A stretch of 64,000 nt of DNA, from positions 60,897,897 through 60,961,896 of the forward strand of contig CP136063.1 of the NCBI GenBank assembly GCA_032622095.1, read 5' to 3'. The notes under the pieces were generated by a model. It was not told the DNA's origin. It saw nothing but the letters and a program-made list of their open reading frames with translations, and searched no databases. This document shows positions 22,451 through 33,226 of this stretch, in pieces (the first letter of the stretch is position 1; every line of letters begins with the position of its first letter). Source of the stretch: Siphonodentalium dalli. Its lineage: Eukaryota > Mollusca > Scaphopoda > Gadilida > Siphonodentaliidae. Made by a program: the position numbers and the translations under genes.

Positions 22451-23682
22451 CACTACTTTGAATTTTCCAAAACTCCCTAGCCCTATGAAAAAGTGAATGG
22501 CATCTGCATTATTTTCATAACAATATGCCGGGTGAGCCATTCATAAGCCAAAATAAGCACTCAGTATTATAATCGAGGTCAGGCCGTAATTTTTATTAAA
22601 ATGAGGAGTTGTGTGAATGCGTAAAAATAATGAAATAGAAACCAGAATTATTGACAGATTCCGCCGCTATAAAAAAACTTACTGGCAATGTGTTATTTTG
22701 TATGAGTAAATAAATTATTAGTTGGCAAGAAAGCACTGAGCACTAGACGTTTAGATGATCATTTGACTCACATTGCATGATGAACAAGAGAAAAAACTGA
22801 GCCACCGCCAAAATAGTTGAGTTGACGAGCACCTGGTCCGAGTGAATTAAGCACTACTTTGAATTTTTCCAAAACTCTCTAACCCTGTTAAAAAGTGAAT
22901 GGCAGCTGCATTATTTTCAATCATTCACGTCTAGAGGCAATCGAGTCAGCTTTGGTATGAACATTGTTTCTGTTTGTGTTGATGCAATGTACAATGCTCC
23001 ATCATTTTGGGATCCAGCATCTAAGTACATTTACTCTTGATCAGGCTCAACGATGATCTCGTTCCCAACATTGCTCAAATCGGGTTTGTTGTCACCAATT
23101 ATAATACACAAACTGGTACTTTCTTGCTGCTGGGTCATGGTGATAAATGGCAAAACTTCACTTGATGTTTTTTTAAACAGAAAAGCTGATGCCCCCAATG
23201 AAGCCAATTTTTCGGGGACACTGGCCGGATGACCTTTTATTTTCGTAACTATTTTGCCGCTTTGTCTTCACCTTATGGGAATAAAAGTCCACCCCAATTG
23301 GTACAATTCATTGCACAGCATTGTTATTTGTTGGTTAATGAAGAATTAACAGAATAACAATCCAAACAAGTCGAGATATAGAATGAAACTGATAGATGAC
23401 AAAAATAAGAAATGGAGACATCTTTTATAGCCACCTGGTGGTCGATGTCGATAATGGGACGCAATCAGAAAGCAGTACCCCATTGAATTGAATTCCTAGA
23501 TGATTCTTCCTAATATATAGAAATATATAGATATGCATTAATGTGAGAAATAGAGTATTATATAAATATATTTTAATATGAGAATTTACTGAGAAAAAAA
23601 CATTAATGTGCTCAGGGTAACACAGAGTGTCTGTAAGTCACAATCAAGCGGGATTCATTCCTTAAATTGCTTGTGGACGGCA
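22451..23682. other. No recognised gene
   Basis: AT-rich; apart from the duplicated fragment noted above, no exon, hairpin or transposon end was recognised. Confidence 0.4.
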
Positions 23683-24140
23683 CGGTTACCTTGTCATGAT
23701 GAGCCTGTATCCAGAAACCAGATTACTTGTGAACGAGCCGATATATAAGGTTACCCTGTCATGATCAGCCTGTATGCAGAAACCAAATTACTTGTGAACG
23801 AGCCGATATATACGGTTACCCTGTCATGATCAGCCTACATGTATATCTAGAAACCAAATTACTTGTGAACGAGCCGATATATAGTTACCCTGTCATGATC
23901 AGCCTGTATCCAGAAACCAAATTACTTGTGAACGAGCCGATATACACGCTTACCCTATCATGATCAGCCTGTATCCAGAAACCAAACTACTTGTGAACGA
24001 GCCGATATATACGGTTACCCTGTCATGATCAGCCTGTATCCAGAAATCAAATTACTTGTGATTAGCTGATATATGCGGTTACCCTGTCATGATCAGCCTA
24101 TATTCAGAAACCAAATTACTTGTGAATGAGCCGATATATG
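23683..24140. repeat. 65-bp minisatellite, 7 units
   Basis: Units contain GGTTACCCTGTCATGATCAG, CCAGAAACCAAATTACTTG and GAACGAGCCGATATATA. They diverge by several percent, with one insertion in unit 3. Confidence 0.93.
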
Positions 24141-24340
24141 ATGTCATTGCTAGTGGAAGTTAGCAAATGATCTAAGAGCATAGACTGTGAGAGTGACTAA
24201 GATAAAGATACCTTTAGCAATATTACACTGGAGACATAGATATTTATCACCCGCCAAATAGAAAATTTGCGGGGGATGTACATGTAGGAATGGGTTCTGT
24301 CTGTCCGTCCTTATATTGTAAGAGTCATAACATGAACAAA

Positions 24341-24660
24341 TGTCGACGGATTTCAAAGATTTGTGGTATACGAGTTCATCTGACCATTACCTAGAATGAG
24401 TTCACAAGCCAGGTCCGGCCGGTTATTTTTACCGGAGTTATTGGACTTTGTTTATTATTCTTGTTGAATTCACCAAATAGCAAATAGACGACGTCACAGG
24501 GCTTATTTCCACAAATGTCAACAGATTTAAAAGATTTTTGGTATATGAGTTCACATGACCAGTATCTAGAACGAGTTCGCAAACCAGGTCTGGCCGGATA
24601 TTTTCAGCAGAGTTATTGGACTTTGTTTATTATTTTTAGTGCAAATAGATGATGTCACAT
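24341..24660. repeat. Tandem duplication, about 165 bp, two copies
   Basis: Both copies share AAAGATTTGTGGTAT/AAAGATTTTTGGTAT, GAGTTCGCAAACCAGGTC and GGAGTTATTGGACTTTGTTT, with 10-15% divergence by eye. Non-coding. Confidence 0.7.
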
Positions 24661-24868
24661 GGCTAATTTTCACAAATGTCAGTCCTAAGATGATTTTGCA
24701 AGCCAGGCTTTTTGACAAAATTCCACTTCTTGTTGAGAATGCCCTTCCCGGGCCCCAACTGCATATTTTTGCAGAGAAAGCAGAGAACGCAAACATTGAG
24801 AATGCACTTCCTCAACTGCACATTTCGGCGGGGGGATACCGTCGTCTGCGACTGCTTGTTATAGTCGG

Positions 24869-25896
24869 TAGAGATGGGCGGTTTTGATTTTTTACGTTCG
24901 GTTTCGGTTTTTTTGGGAGAAAAAACCTCGGTTTCGGTTCGGTTTTCGTTTTTTTTTACTAGATAGTGAAATTATACTGAAATACATACAATTTGAGTAT
25001 ATATTTTCAAAGTAACCGTAATTAGAGTCAATAATGTCCCAATAACGTTGAATATTTGAGGAAGGAACTGCGATCACCAGTAAACAACGGGACAAAATGC
25101 CGACGCAAAATGAATCCAATGCGATAAGATCATAAAGATGATACAATTCGGTATTTAAAAAAATAAACACCCCCATCTTCACTGTTCAATGTTCATCCCT
25201 TTCTGACATGTTTAAAACATATTTATCATATTATATGCATTATAGTATCTGAGAATTCAACCGCAAACAGCAAATTCACAAACAGTGGGCGTCCTTGACC
25301 TGACTGTAACAATTCTTGACACGTGCATGATTGACCCACATTCAATGACTGCGGTGTGATCGCTTTGATGTCTGATTGATGTTGCGACATAGTTTACAAG
25401 CTGCACATGGTTTGCCCAGATTACGTCACATCGGAATGTCCAGACGATCAAAGTGTTCATACCATTTACTTGGTTTAGTTTTCGACTGTCTGGCCAGGTT
25501 GCTGGTATTTGCATGCTCCGATACGACGTTTTTTGGAGTCGTCTCCAGTTAGACGCGTAAAATAACTCCAAACAGGGCTTTTTGTTGAACCCTGTTCGTT
25601 ATTTTGTTCGGCCATGTTTTGAAAAAGAACAAAAACAGTCGCCTACGATATTATAACAACACATATCTGAGACGAAATTGACACATTCCGATATAATATT
25701 GATCAGAGAGGCCGATAATTTGATAACGATATCAACTAATAAGTACCTGGGGAGATATAATAAGTCGATTTAAGTGAAAAATAAACATACAAAAAAAAAC
25801 CGTAATGTCGGTTTGAGCAGAATCGCGTCGGTCGGTTTTCAGTTTATTGTCAAAAAACGAAACCGAGTTGTTTTCTCAGTTAACCGCCCATCACTA
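24869..25896. mobile_element. hAT-type element, 1.03 kb
   Basis: The ends are TAGAGATGGGCGGTT and (reverse complement) TAGTGATGGGCGGTT, flanked by a perfect 8-bp duplication ATAGTCGG (24861-24868, 25897-25904). TAGNGATGGGC is a classical hAT terminus. Subterminal parts repeat CGGTTTCGGTTTT. No transposase domain is recognised in the interior. Confidence 0.92.
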
Positions 25897-26166
25897 ATAG
25901 TCGGCCGACTGTTTCCCGTCTGATTGTGCCTGCTGAGGAGGCAAAGTTTGAGTTGTCACTGATCCTGAATATTGTGAAATCTCAATGCAATTTCCTTGAA
26001 ATTATTGAATTAAACTGATTGTGTACCTTGGTTCGGTCTGACGGGTCGCCACTGGTCACATTTGACATGATCACAGTGTTGAATTTTTATTTTACCAGCG
26101 TCACAGATTGAAGATATTAATTTATGCACGTGTGCCTTGAGGTTATCATCATTTTGGTAAACTTAC

Positions 26167-26585
26167 TTCTTCAGGTTGTTAATTTCTAGGTAGATATTCA
26201 GTTTTCCACATGCGTCCTGGTCTGCTATTTCACAACTTAACCCTTTCAGTGCCAGGGGCCGATCTCATCGGCCCCAATTTACGGTCTGTAAAATCGGCCC
26301 TGAAAAAAAAAAAATAGTAATATATAGGGAGAGAATTCATAGTTATAATTTTGATGCCCATGAAAAACGTCAGATTTCCTGGCACTAAACCTACAAAATA
26401 TGTCTGGCACTGAAAGAGTTGAAGAATATAAGAAAAAATTATTAAAATTGTAAAAAATCGACTTGCATATATAAGAGAATGCATTGGCACAGGGTATATG
26501 GGTTTATACAAAAATCGGACTTGGCACTGAAAGGGTTAATGAGTCAATTGTGATCAGGAAATCCAATGGTGCCCACATGAGATGT
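26167..26585 (-). CDS. Host exon carrying a MITE insertion
   Basis: On the minus strand an acceptor (TATTATTCCAG) precedes 26585. The frame (LMWAPLDFLITIDSL) runs to the MITE TTAA and resumes on the far side (SCEIADQDACGKLNIYLEI) to a GTAAGT donor after 26167. With the 295-bp MITE and one TTAA removed the frame is open throughout, about 40 residues. A similar acceptor and GTGGGC-containing exon start occurs at 27275. Protein family not recognised. Confidence 0.45.
26241..26535. mobile_element. TTAA-MITE family 1 (295 bp)
   Basis: TTAA at 26237-26240 and 26536-26539. Ends are CCCTTTCAGTGCCA. The left end keeps the palindrome GGGGCCGATCTCATCGGCCCC; the right end keeps one hairpin arm (CATATATAAGAGAATGCATT). 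Confidence 0.9.
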
Positions 26586-26698
26586 CTGGAATAATAGCAA
26601 TGTGTTTATTATTTTACATATAGTCATGTAACAAATCCACATTTGGCTAATATGGTGTTGGCCGTTTTGGCTTGCTATGACTATCGTCCAGTAGGGTA

Positions 26699-26803
26699 TC
26701 AGGTTCCCCAAATGCTGCAAACTTTAGGTCCAAAATCTGGGATTGTTTGTAAATCACAGAAGTCGGCAACATTAACATTTATTATATTTTTCTTTGAAGC
26801 CAT
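26699..26803 (-). other. Short helix-hairpin-helix-like frame
   Basis: From ATG at 26803: MASKKNIINVNVADFCDLQT then IPDFGPK, resembling a helix-hairpin-helix motif (usually NxNxAxxxELxxLPGIG). It stops after 34 residues. It may be the broken start of a mobile-element or host protein. Confidence 0.3.
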
Positions 26804-26970
26804 TATTACGATATTATGATGAACAAGATAATTGAGCAAAATAGGACTAAATATATCGAAAATTGGTTCATATTTAGCAAAAAGTAACATAATATAGGCA
26901 AAACTTGTACCAAAAATTTGTGAAAATTTCGTTACAAAATTAAATTTATTTGAAAAACAGGGAAATACAA

Positions 26971-27275
26971 TTATAGAAAGACAGAAATGAATAGTTCATT
27001 TAGTTCAATGTATCTTTTGTTCCCACAGTATACTATATTTGTTTTAGTATCAAACCTGACATAAAATGGTTGTAGAAATCCAGAGAAAGCTTCACTGACT
27101 AAAACAATACCATGAATCTTGTCAACATGTAATGAATAAAGATGCCTGTCTTCGTTATATCTTGTGGCACATACTGAATATAGGTACCTATCTGAATTCT
27201 CGTATGCCATTTCACGAATTAATGAGTCAGTTTTTTGTAAGTGAAATCGGATGTAATGTTGCCCACATAAAGTCT
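26971..27275 (-). CDS. Candidate host exon, unknown protein
   Basis: After the acceptor TTTATTATTCCAG the frame opens at 27275 (LCGQHYIRFHLQKTDSLIRE) and continues about 100 residues (DRYLYSVCATRYNEDRHLYS, GIVLVSEAFSGF) to a stop at 26971. Alternating hydrophobic/charged pattern suggests a beta-rich domain. Internal GT sites could end the exon earlier. No family recognised. The start resembles the exon at 26585, suggesting a local duplication. Confidence 0.4.
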
Positions 27276-27453
27276 CTGGAATAATAAAGATGTATCTAAT
27301 TATTTACAAATACAAAAATTAATAATAGCATGTCCATATATATTAAGGGATGCGTCAGCATAACAGGAACAATAAGTAACAAACTTTCGGCCGTTACAGC
27401 CTTTATCAACGATATAACACAGTTAACACATAATTAGAGGCTCAAGTCATTAA

Positions 27454-27936
27454 CCCTTTCAGTGCCAGGTCTGATTTTTGTATCAACCCATACCCTGTGC
27501 CAATGCATTCTCTTATATATGCGAGTCAACCATAGGTCGCCTCGCATATATAAGAGAATGCATTGGCCTAACAATTTTTCATCATTTGTTATTATTTTTT
27601 ACAATTTTATTAATTGTTTCTTTTATTCTTTAACAGACTTATTTTGTAGTTGTAGGTTTAGTGCCAGGGAATCTTACGTTTTTCATGGGCATCAAAATTA
27701 TTACTATGAATACTTGTTGATAGTTTTGGGTTATAACATACCCCTAAAGTTTTATCCAGTTTGTTTTTAAATTCGCTATAGTTAGCATGCTTAAGTATTT
27801 CCAAAAATATTCAACCCAAAAAAATAATAAAAAAATATTAATTTTTTTTGTTTTTTGTTTTTTGTTTAAATTTTTTAGGGCCGATTTTACAGACCGTAAA
27901 TCAGGGCTGATGAGATCGGCGCCTGGCACTGAAAGG
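27454..27936. mobile_element. TTAA-MITE family 1 (483 bp) with full hairpin
   Basis: TTAA at 27450-27453 and 27937-27940. The left end, CCCTTTCAGTGCCAGGTCTG, leads to a complete 69-bp hairpin at 27499-27567. The right end has the GATCGGC-type palindrome and CTGGCACTGAAAGG. Confidence 0.9.
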
Positions 27937-28127
27937 TTAAAAGCTACTTAGTTGATGTATCACCAATTAAATCTCAAAGTCCAAGAACATTATAGGTAAT
28001 CCAACATTGAATTATGTCAGAGTGGTGATGTACATGCACTTATGTATGTGTATACATATATTAATAACATAAAATATCTGGATAACTTAATTTTGTAACA
28101 ACAAATGGTTACATCGTATTCAGTCTC

Positions 28128-28490
28128 TTAACCCAACAAAAGCACTCGCCAGTGGTAAAGTAGAGTAAAATTGGTGACCCCGGAGGCCACCAAGGTACCG
28201 TCTGCGGAAAATCTTGTTGGTTCGAGTTTGAACCTCTCCTCCAAATCCAGATTATGAGCCCTCATGAGCGGGCTCACTTGGAAAGGAAAGGTGGGCCCGT
28301 TATCAGCCACTACCTGAGTGAGAGCTTCTAGGCTCAAACCTAATGGCCTGATAAACTCTCGGAGCACGTTCGTCTGGACCGAAGCGGTCACAGGCGTCCG
28401 ATGCTCCCAGAGAAGCCTCGGCAAATGCTGTTCACTATGGCGGCGAATGCCCCGAACAGACTCACCACAGAAGTAGCATATTGAATCATT
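28128..28490 (-). CDS. C2H2-type zinc-finger ORF, probably repeat-derived
   Basis: A minus-strand frame with CYFCGESVRGIRRHSEQH (C-x2-C ... H-x3-H) followed by HRTPVTASVQTNVLREF, EALTQVVADNGPTFPF and a C-terminal Leu-rich end. It is GC-richer than its surroundings. The finger followed by a long helical region resembles the N-terminal part of some invertebrate mobile-element proteins, but I cannot assign it. No intron signals seen. Confidence 0.35.
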   Translation of the reverse strand, partial: NDSICYFCGESVRGIRRHSEQHLPRLLWEHRTPVTASVQTNVLREFIRPLGLSLEALTQVVADNGPTFPFQVSPLMRAHNLDLEERFKLEPTRFSADGTLVASGVTNFTLLYHWRVLLLG

Positions 28491-28885
28491 TACTCTTTTA
28501 TTTTAACACCCGGGCCTAGGCGGAGCCCAGCCTGGTGTAACCCCATTTTCGGGAATGACCTCTTTTACCAGGTGCAACTGTTTTTGCTCGTTTATGTAAT
28601 ATAAACAAAGAAGCAGATGGGTGATAGGTTTTCAGAATATTTAAATTAGGGCAATTCAGACTCGATAGAGATAAGCATATAAATGGACATTGCAAGTTGT
28701 CTGGACATTGTATAGACAGCATCTCTGTACAATTGGTATACATATCTAATGGAGCAAAATGTTTGCGACTGGTAAATTTTACGAAGAAGATGTTACAGTA
28801 CAGTATACAATTAAATTCTTCTCTAAACCTCATTCTTCTGTCTTCAAAACGTGTTTCGATTTGAAACAATAAAACTAAATATTAA

Positions 28886-29266
28886 CCCTTTGAGTGCCAG
28901 TGGCCATAAAAAAAAAGGAAAAAAAATGGGTATGCTTAAGCATGCTATAGCGATTTTTAAAAACAAACTGGTTAAAACCTTAGGGGCATGTTATAACTCA
29001 AAACTATCACCAAGTATTCATAGTAATAATTTTGATGCCCATGAAAAACGTAATATTCCCTAACCCTAAACCTACAAAATAAGTCTGTTAAAGAATATAA
29101 GAAAAAATTATTAAAATTGTAAAAAATAATAAATGATGAAAAATTGTTAGGCCAATGCATTCTCTTATATATGCGAGGCGACCTATGGTCGACTCACATA
29201 TATAAGAGAATGCATTGGCACAGGGTATATGGGTTGATACAAAAATCAGACCTGGCACTGAAAGGG
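28886..29266. mobile_element. TTAA-MITE family 1 (381 bp) with full hairpin
   Basis: TTAA at 28882-28885 and 29267-29270; ends CCCTTTGAGTGCCAG and CTGGCACTGAAAGGG; hairpin at 29151-29219. Confidence 0.92.
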
Positions 29267-29457
29267 TTAACACTACACCACACCTTATCTAATTTATTGT
29301 TGCATAGAGCGAGGCTCTCTGGATTCCCCAGTAATACTTTTGTGTTTCCTTCCGGTTAAAGTGAACGCCATCCTGAAGATGTCTGACCACCTGCTCTAGC
29401 CCAGTCTGATTCCATTAGAGACACCCAGCTCGATCCTCCAAGTAGACCTGGAGCATA

Positions 29458-29935
29458 TTGTTTGTGAGAACTATTCTACCATTTAGAGCCTCGAATGTCA
29501 ATCCAGGGAATATATTGTTTGTGAGAGCTATTCTACCATTTAGAGCCTCGAATGTCAATCCAGGGAATATATTGTTTGTGAGAGCTATTCTACCATTTAG
29601 AGCCTCGAATGTCAATCCAGGGAATATATTGTTTGTGAGAGCTATTCTACCATTTAGAGCCTCAAATGTCAATCCAGGGAATATATTGTTTGTGAGAGCT
29701 ATTCTACCAGAGAGCTATTCTACCATTTAGAGCCTGAAATGTCAATCCAGGGAATATATTGTTTGTGAGAGCTATTCTATCATTTAGAGCCTCAAATGTC
29801 AATCCAGGGAATATAATGTTTGTGAGAGCTATTCTACCATTTAGAGCCTCAATCTAGGGAATATATTGTTTGTGAGAGCTATTCTACCATTTAGAGCCTC
29901 AACTGTCAATTCAGGGAATTTAAATCTTGCAGAAG
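29458..29935. repeat. 57-bp tandem repeat inside the SGNH-like ORF
   Basis: About 8 units containing TTGTTTGTGAGAGCTATTCT and CCATTTAGAGCCTC. 57 bp equals 19 codons, so units stay in frame on the minus strand; one unit is truncated at about 29700-29715 and another lacks 6 bp near 29850. Confidence 0.9.
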
Positions 29936-30040
29936 GCTCAGGTCGCTTGAATAATCTGTTCACAAAAACTGCTGACACACCAAAATGCAGCTCTGCCACA
30001 TAAGCTGCGATATCACTTGAAACGACCTCTGGCCCTTTAA

Positions 30041-30445
30041 CCCTTTACCCAACAGAACGGCCCTGTGCCAATGCATTCTCTTATATATGTGAGTCGACCA
30101 TAGGTCGCTTCGCATATATAAGAGAATGCATTGGCTTAACACATATTAAAAATGATAAAATTGTCAAAGAATGTAGAAAAATATTATAAAAATTGTTAAA
30201 AAATGTAAGAAAAAATGGTAAAAAGTGTTAAAAAAAAGGATTTTTTTTTAGGCCAATGCATTCTCTTATATATGCGAGGCGACCTATGGTCGACTCGCAT
30301 ATATAAGAGAATGCATTGGCACAGGGCATAACTGTAACTATCATAATGTTGTCAATGATATCCATATTTGTATGGTGTTATTGAGACAGACCGAAGATAT
30401 TTTAGGCTGTTGAAGCTTTATTTGGGCGTTTTGTTGGGTAAAGGG
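30041..30445. mobile_element. TTAA-MITE family 2 (405 bp), two hairpins
   Basis: TTAA at 30037-30040 and 30446-30449. The ends are CCCTTTACCCAACAGAACGG and (complement) CCCTTTACCCAACAAAACGC. Two copies of the 69-bp hairpin lie head-to-head at 30067-30135 and 30252-30320. The right end has the family-2 tail with TGATATCCATATTTGTATGG. Sits in the SGNH-like ORF. Confidence 0.92.
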
Positions 30446-30489
30446 TTAAAGCATAAATCATTGGCCCCAACTTGTTGAACCACCAAATC

Positions 30490-30675
30490 TGGTCATAACC
30501 TCACCCCCTCTGGTCATAACCTCACCCCCTCTTTTCCCATTGAGTACGGTGAGGTACGTTATGAGTGTCACAAATTCCTCCCTCGTATTTATCTCAGAAT
30601 TCTTATTAAAGTCTGCAACAACCAGTTCAATATTTTCCATCAGCTGTTTGTAGCTCTCTTTATCTGGCTGAGCAA
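30490..30675 (-). pseudogene. Tandem exon copy 1 (altered 3' end)
   Basis: Starts at the shared acceptor (TTTGTTATTAG) and encodes DKESYKQLMENIELVV ... LNGKRGGEV. After that the 22-bp segment GGGGGTGAGGTTATGACCAG is doubled and the usual donor is lost, so it runs into the SGNH-like frame. It may be a decayed terminal copy. Confidence 0.55.
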
Positions 30676-30803
30676 CTAATAACAAAATGGAAATGACATT
30701 GTGTTATATGTACATAAGAAAAAGTTTAGGCCACATCAATTAAAAGTATCTAGAAATCAGACATGTGTACTTTGAAATGACATGTCAACATGTTTTTAGT
30801 TAC

Positions 30804-31005
30804 CTTTTCTCCCATTCCATTCGAGTAATTCTTGCAACCTCACCCCCTCTTTTCCCATTGAGGAGGGTGAGGTATGTGATCATGCAACGTCTTATTGTGA
30901 CAAACTCTTTTCTAGTTTTTATTTCAGTCTTTTTCTTATACTCTGTCATAACGAGTTCAATATTCTCCATCAATTCCTTGTAGCAACCTTCATCTGGCAG
31001 AGCAA
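30804..31005 (-). CDS. Tandem exon copy 2 (202 bp), recombinase-like box
   Basis: Clean acceptor TTGTTATTAG before 31005 and donor AAAAG|GTAACT after 30804; 202 bp, phase 1 in and phase 2 out. It encodes LPDEGCYKELMENIELVM, TRKEFVTIRRCMITYLTLLN and GKRGGEVARITRMEW. The RGGE segment matches a widespread, largely uncharacterised invertebrate family with tyrosine-recombinase-like features, where this Arg lies in box I. That identity is from memory of the pattern. Confidence 0.6.
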
Positions 31006-31161
31006 CTAATAACAAAATGGAAATGACATAGTGTTATATGTACATAAGAAAAAGTTTAGGCCACATCAATTTAATAGTCTGGTTACTAACATTTTGGGGA
31101 AAAGTATCTAGAAATCAGACATGTGTACTTTGAAATGACACGTCAACATGTTTTTAGTTAC

Positions 31162-31363
31162 CTTTTCTCTCACTCCTCTCGAGTGATTCTTGCAACCTCA
31201 CCCCCTCTTTTCCCATTGAGGAGGGTGAGGTATGTGATCATGCATTGTCTTATAGTTACAAACTCCTTCCTAGTTCTCAGTTCCGTCTTTTTCTTGAACT
31301 CTGTCATTACGATTTCAATATTCTCCATCAATTCCTTGTAGCAACCTTCATCTGGCAGAGCAA
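31162..31363 (-). CDS. Tandem exon copy 3 (202 bp)
   Basis: Same splice sites and length as copy 2; encodes ENIEIVMTEFKKKTEL and LNGKRGGEVARITREE. Introns between copies 2 and 3 are also near-identical (GTAACTAAAAACATGTTGAC), so the whole 358-bp unit was duplicated. Confidence 0.6.
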
Positions 31364-31569
31364 CTAATAACAAAATGGAAATGACATAGTGTTATATGTA
31401 CATAAGATCAAGGTTAGGCCACATCAATTTAATAGTCTGGTTACTAACATTTATAAATAGTCTGGTTACTAACATTTATTAATAGTCTGGTTACTAACAT
31501 TTTGGGGAAAAGTATCTAGAAATCAGACATGTGTACTTTGAAATGACATGTCAACATGTTTTTAGTTAC

Positions 31570-31771
31570 CTTTTCGCCCATTCTTCTCGGGTAATCCTTG
31601 CAACCTCACCCCCTCTTTTCCCATTGAGGAGGGTGAGGTATGGAATTAGGGAATGTCTGATTGTAACAAATTCTTTTTGAGTGCTTATTTCTGTCTTCTT
31701 GTTGTACTCTGTGACAACCAGTTAAATTTTTGCCATCAGCTGTTTGTAGCTCTCTTCATCTGGCTGAGCAA
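31570..31771 (-). pseudogene. Tandem exon copy 4 (202 bp, nonsense codon)
   Basis: Same acceptor and donor. The codon matching Glu in the ENIEL segment is TAA here (ATTTAACTG), so including this copy would truncate the protein. The rest remains readable to GEVARITREEWAK. The intron towards copy 3 carries three tandem copies of AATAGTCTGGTTACTAACAT. Confidence 0.6.
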
Positions 31772-31839
31772 CTAATAACAAAATGGAAATGGCATTGTGT
31801 TATATGTACATAAGAAAAAGTTTAGGCCACATGTGTTGT

Positions 31840-33226
31840 TTTAGCTCGGCGTGGCCCCAGAATGACCCACCAATGCACAGTGAATGCACACCTGCCTCGT
31901 TCTCATTTTCCCTGCCACTCGCCATCTGTGGCTATTAAGATTCAACTCTCTGGCAAAATTGTGCCATATGGGAAATTTCCTGCACCTCGTATCCCCATTC
32001 AGATGCGCCCCTAAACATGTTACAATCGAGTGACATAAAACGTGAAGGCGAACCATCACGTGACTGGCAGAACAAATTATATTCTGCAAGCAAAATAAAC
32101 AGACTTATCTGAATACTGAGCTCACAAAAAGGCTGTGACCTTGTACTGTCCATATTAAGCTGCTTCCGAATTATATGTCCTTTATCAGACTGGCCAATGA
32201 TTGCTTTGATGAAGGATGTGTGTCGTAAGTATGACCTAAACAAGAATTGAGAAGAAAGGCACAAACCCAGTATTGTTTTGATTGTGCATTTTGGTGATTG
32301 CAACTGAGTTCACCATTTCTTTTTGTTACTACATGAGGGAACATCATGCACTGTCATTATAAACGATGGACAAATGTCATTGGTAGCATAGACGGTGATT
32401 CGCAATGAACATGTAGGGTTATGCATGCAGATGTCTTCATAGAAAAAGCAATGCTGATTGATGACTTAGGTGGAATATATGTTTTCCTTGGCCCACAATC
32501 TGGCCACACATTTTCGAATATTTTGGGACATATTGCCAGTTGCCACATTAAATTTATTGGCATAAACTCACTCAGTCGATCTTCCGGTTACATTCCACTC
32601 CACCTGTGTCCTGGTGATGAGACATATATCTCCATCTAGTTAATTCGCAACTTTAGCCATGGAGTTGTTGGACAAGTCTCACTCAGGTTTGTTTGCAACA
32701 AAATATTCTGTGTCCAAATCATACACGCGAATACTTTGTGAACCTGCATTTGTCAATGGTTATCTAAATGAGTGCACTTTGTTGGTGTTTATCACAACAG
32801 TTTGTCACATACAGTAATGCCCAAAGTAAGTGACCACTTAACCACAGCAGAATTATGGGTAATTTTTCAGGATTAAGTCACTGAATTAGTCGGAAATATG
32901 GCTCTTTGCCATTCAACCGAAAGCTCTCGCCGTAGTAATAAAACAAGAAATACGAGAAATACATAGGCGTATGTTGGCAAACTTTTGTTTAGTTAGTTCC
33001 AAGGTAGTGATTCAATGGAGAAACACAGGTAGCTCACAAACTGACTCTTGAAACTCTTCAGTGTTTTAAAAAATAGTAACAAAGTCATTATCTATCTATA
33101 TATCCATCAATCCTGATATCTGCGACTTCTTGGTCATTATAAACAGTTTGGCCACGTTGTATATGGAGAAAAAAGAAAAAGGAGTGGGAGAAAAATGAAG
33201 TGCATGACCACACAAGTAAAGGTTAA
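31840..33226. other. No recognised gene
   Basis: Unremarkable sequence. At 32815-32850 (ACAGTAATGCCCAAAGTAAG, TGACC) there is a possible lone Tc1-like terminus without a partner. A 72-codon plus-strand frame at 32421-32639 is not recognisable. Confidence 0.35.

Larger units (their letters stand above)
29289..30488 (-). pseudogene. SGNH-hydrolase-like ORF with MITE and 19-residue repeat expansion
   Basis: Starting after CAG at 30489, the minus-strand frame reads DLVVQQVGANDLC (the SGNH GxND block), crosses a MITE at the TTAA, continues KGPEVVSSDIAAYVAELHFG and VFVNRLFKRPEP, then enters a tandem repeat (TFEALNGRIALTNN, 57 bp), and ends with LQDGVHFNRKETQKYY (DxVHxN, the catalytic Asp-His block) and a stop at 29289. 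The Ser block is not seen and would lie upstream. The MITE at 30041-30445 falls between ND-block residues and GPEV; removing it restores the frame. Frameshifts occur in some repeat units. Confidence 0.6.

Noticed and set aside
220-24140. Tandem arrays as possible CRISPR arrays
   Set aside because: Units are contiguous with no unique spacers, and the sequence is clearly animal nuclear DNA.
30765-31341. Plus-strand frames over the tandem exons (YVIMQRLIVTNSFL-like)
   Set aside because: Antisense shadows; splice sites, phase and conserved boxes favour the minus strand.
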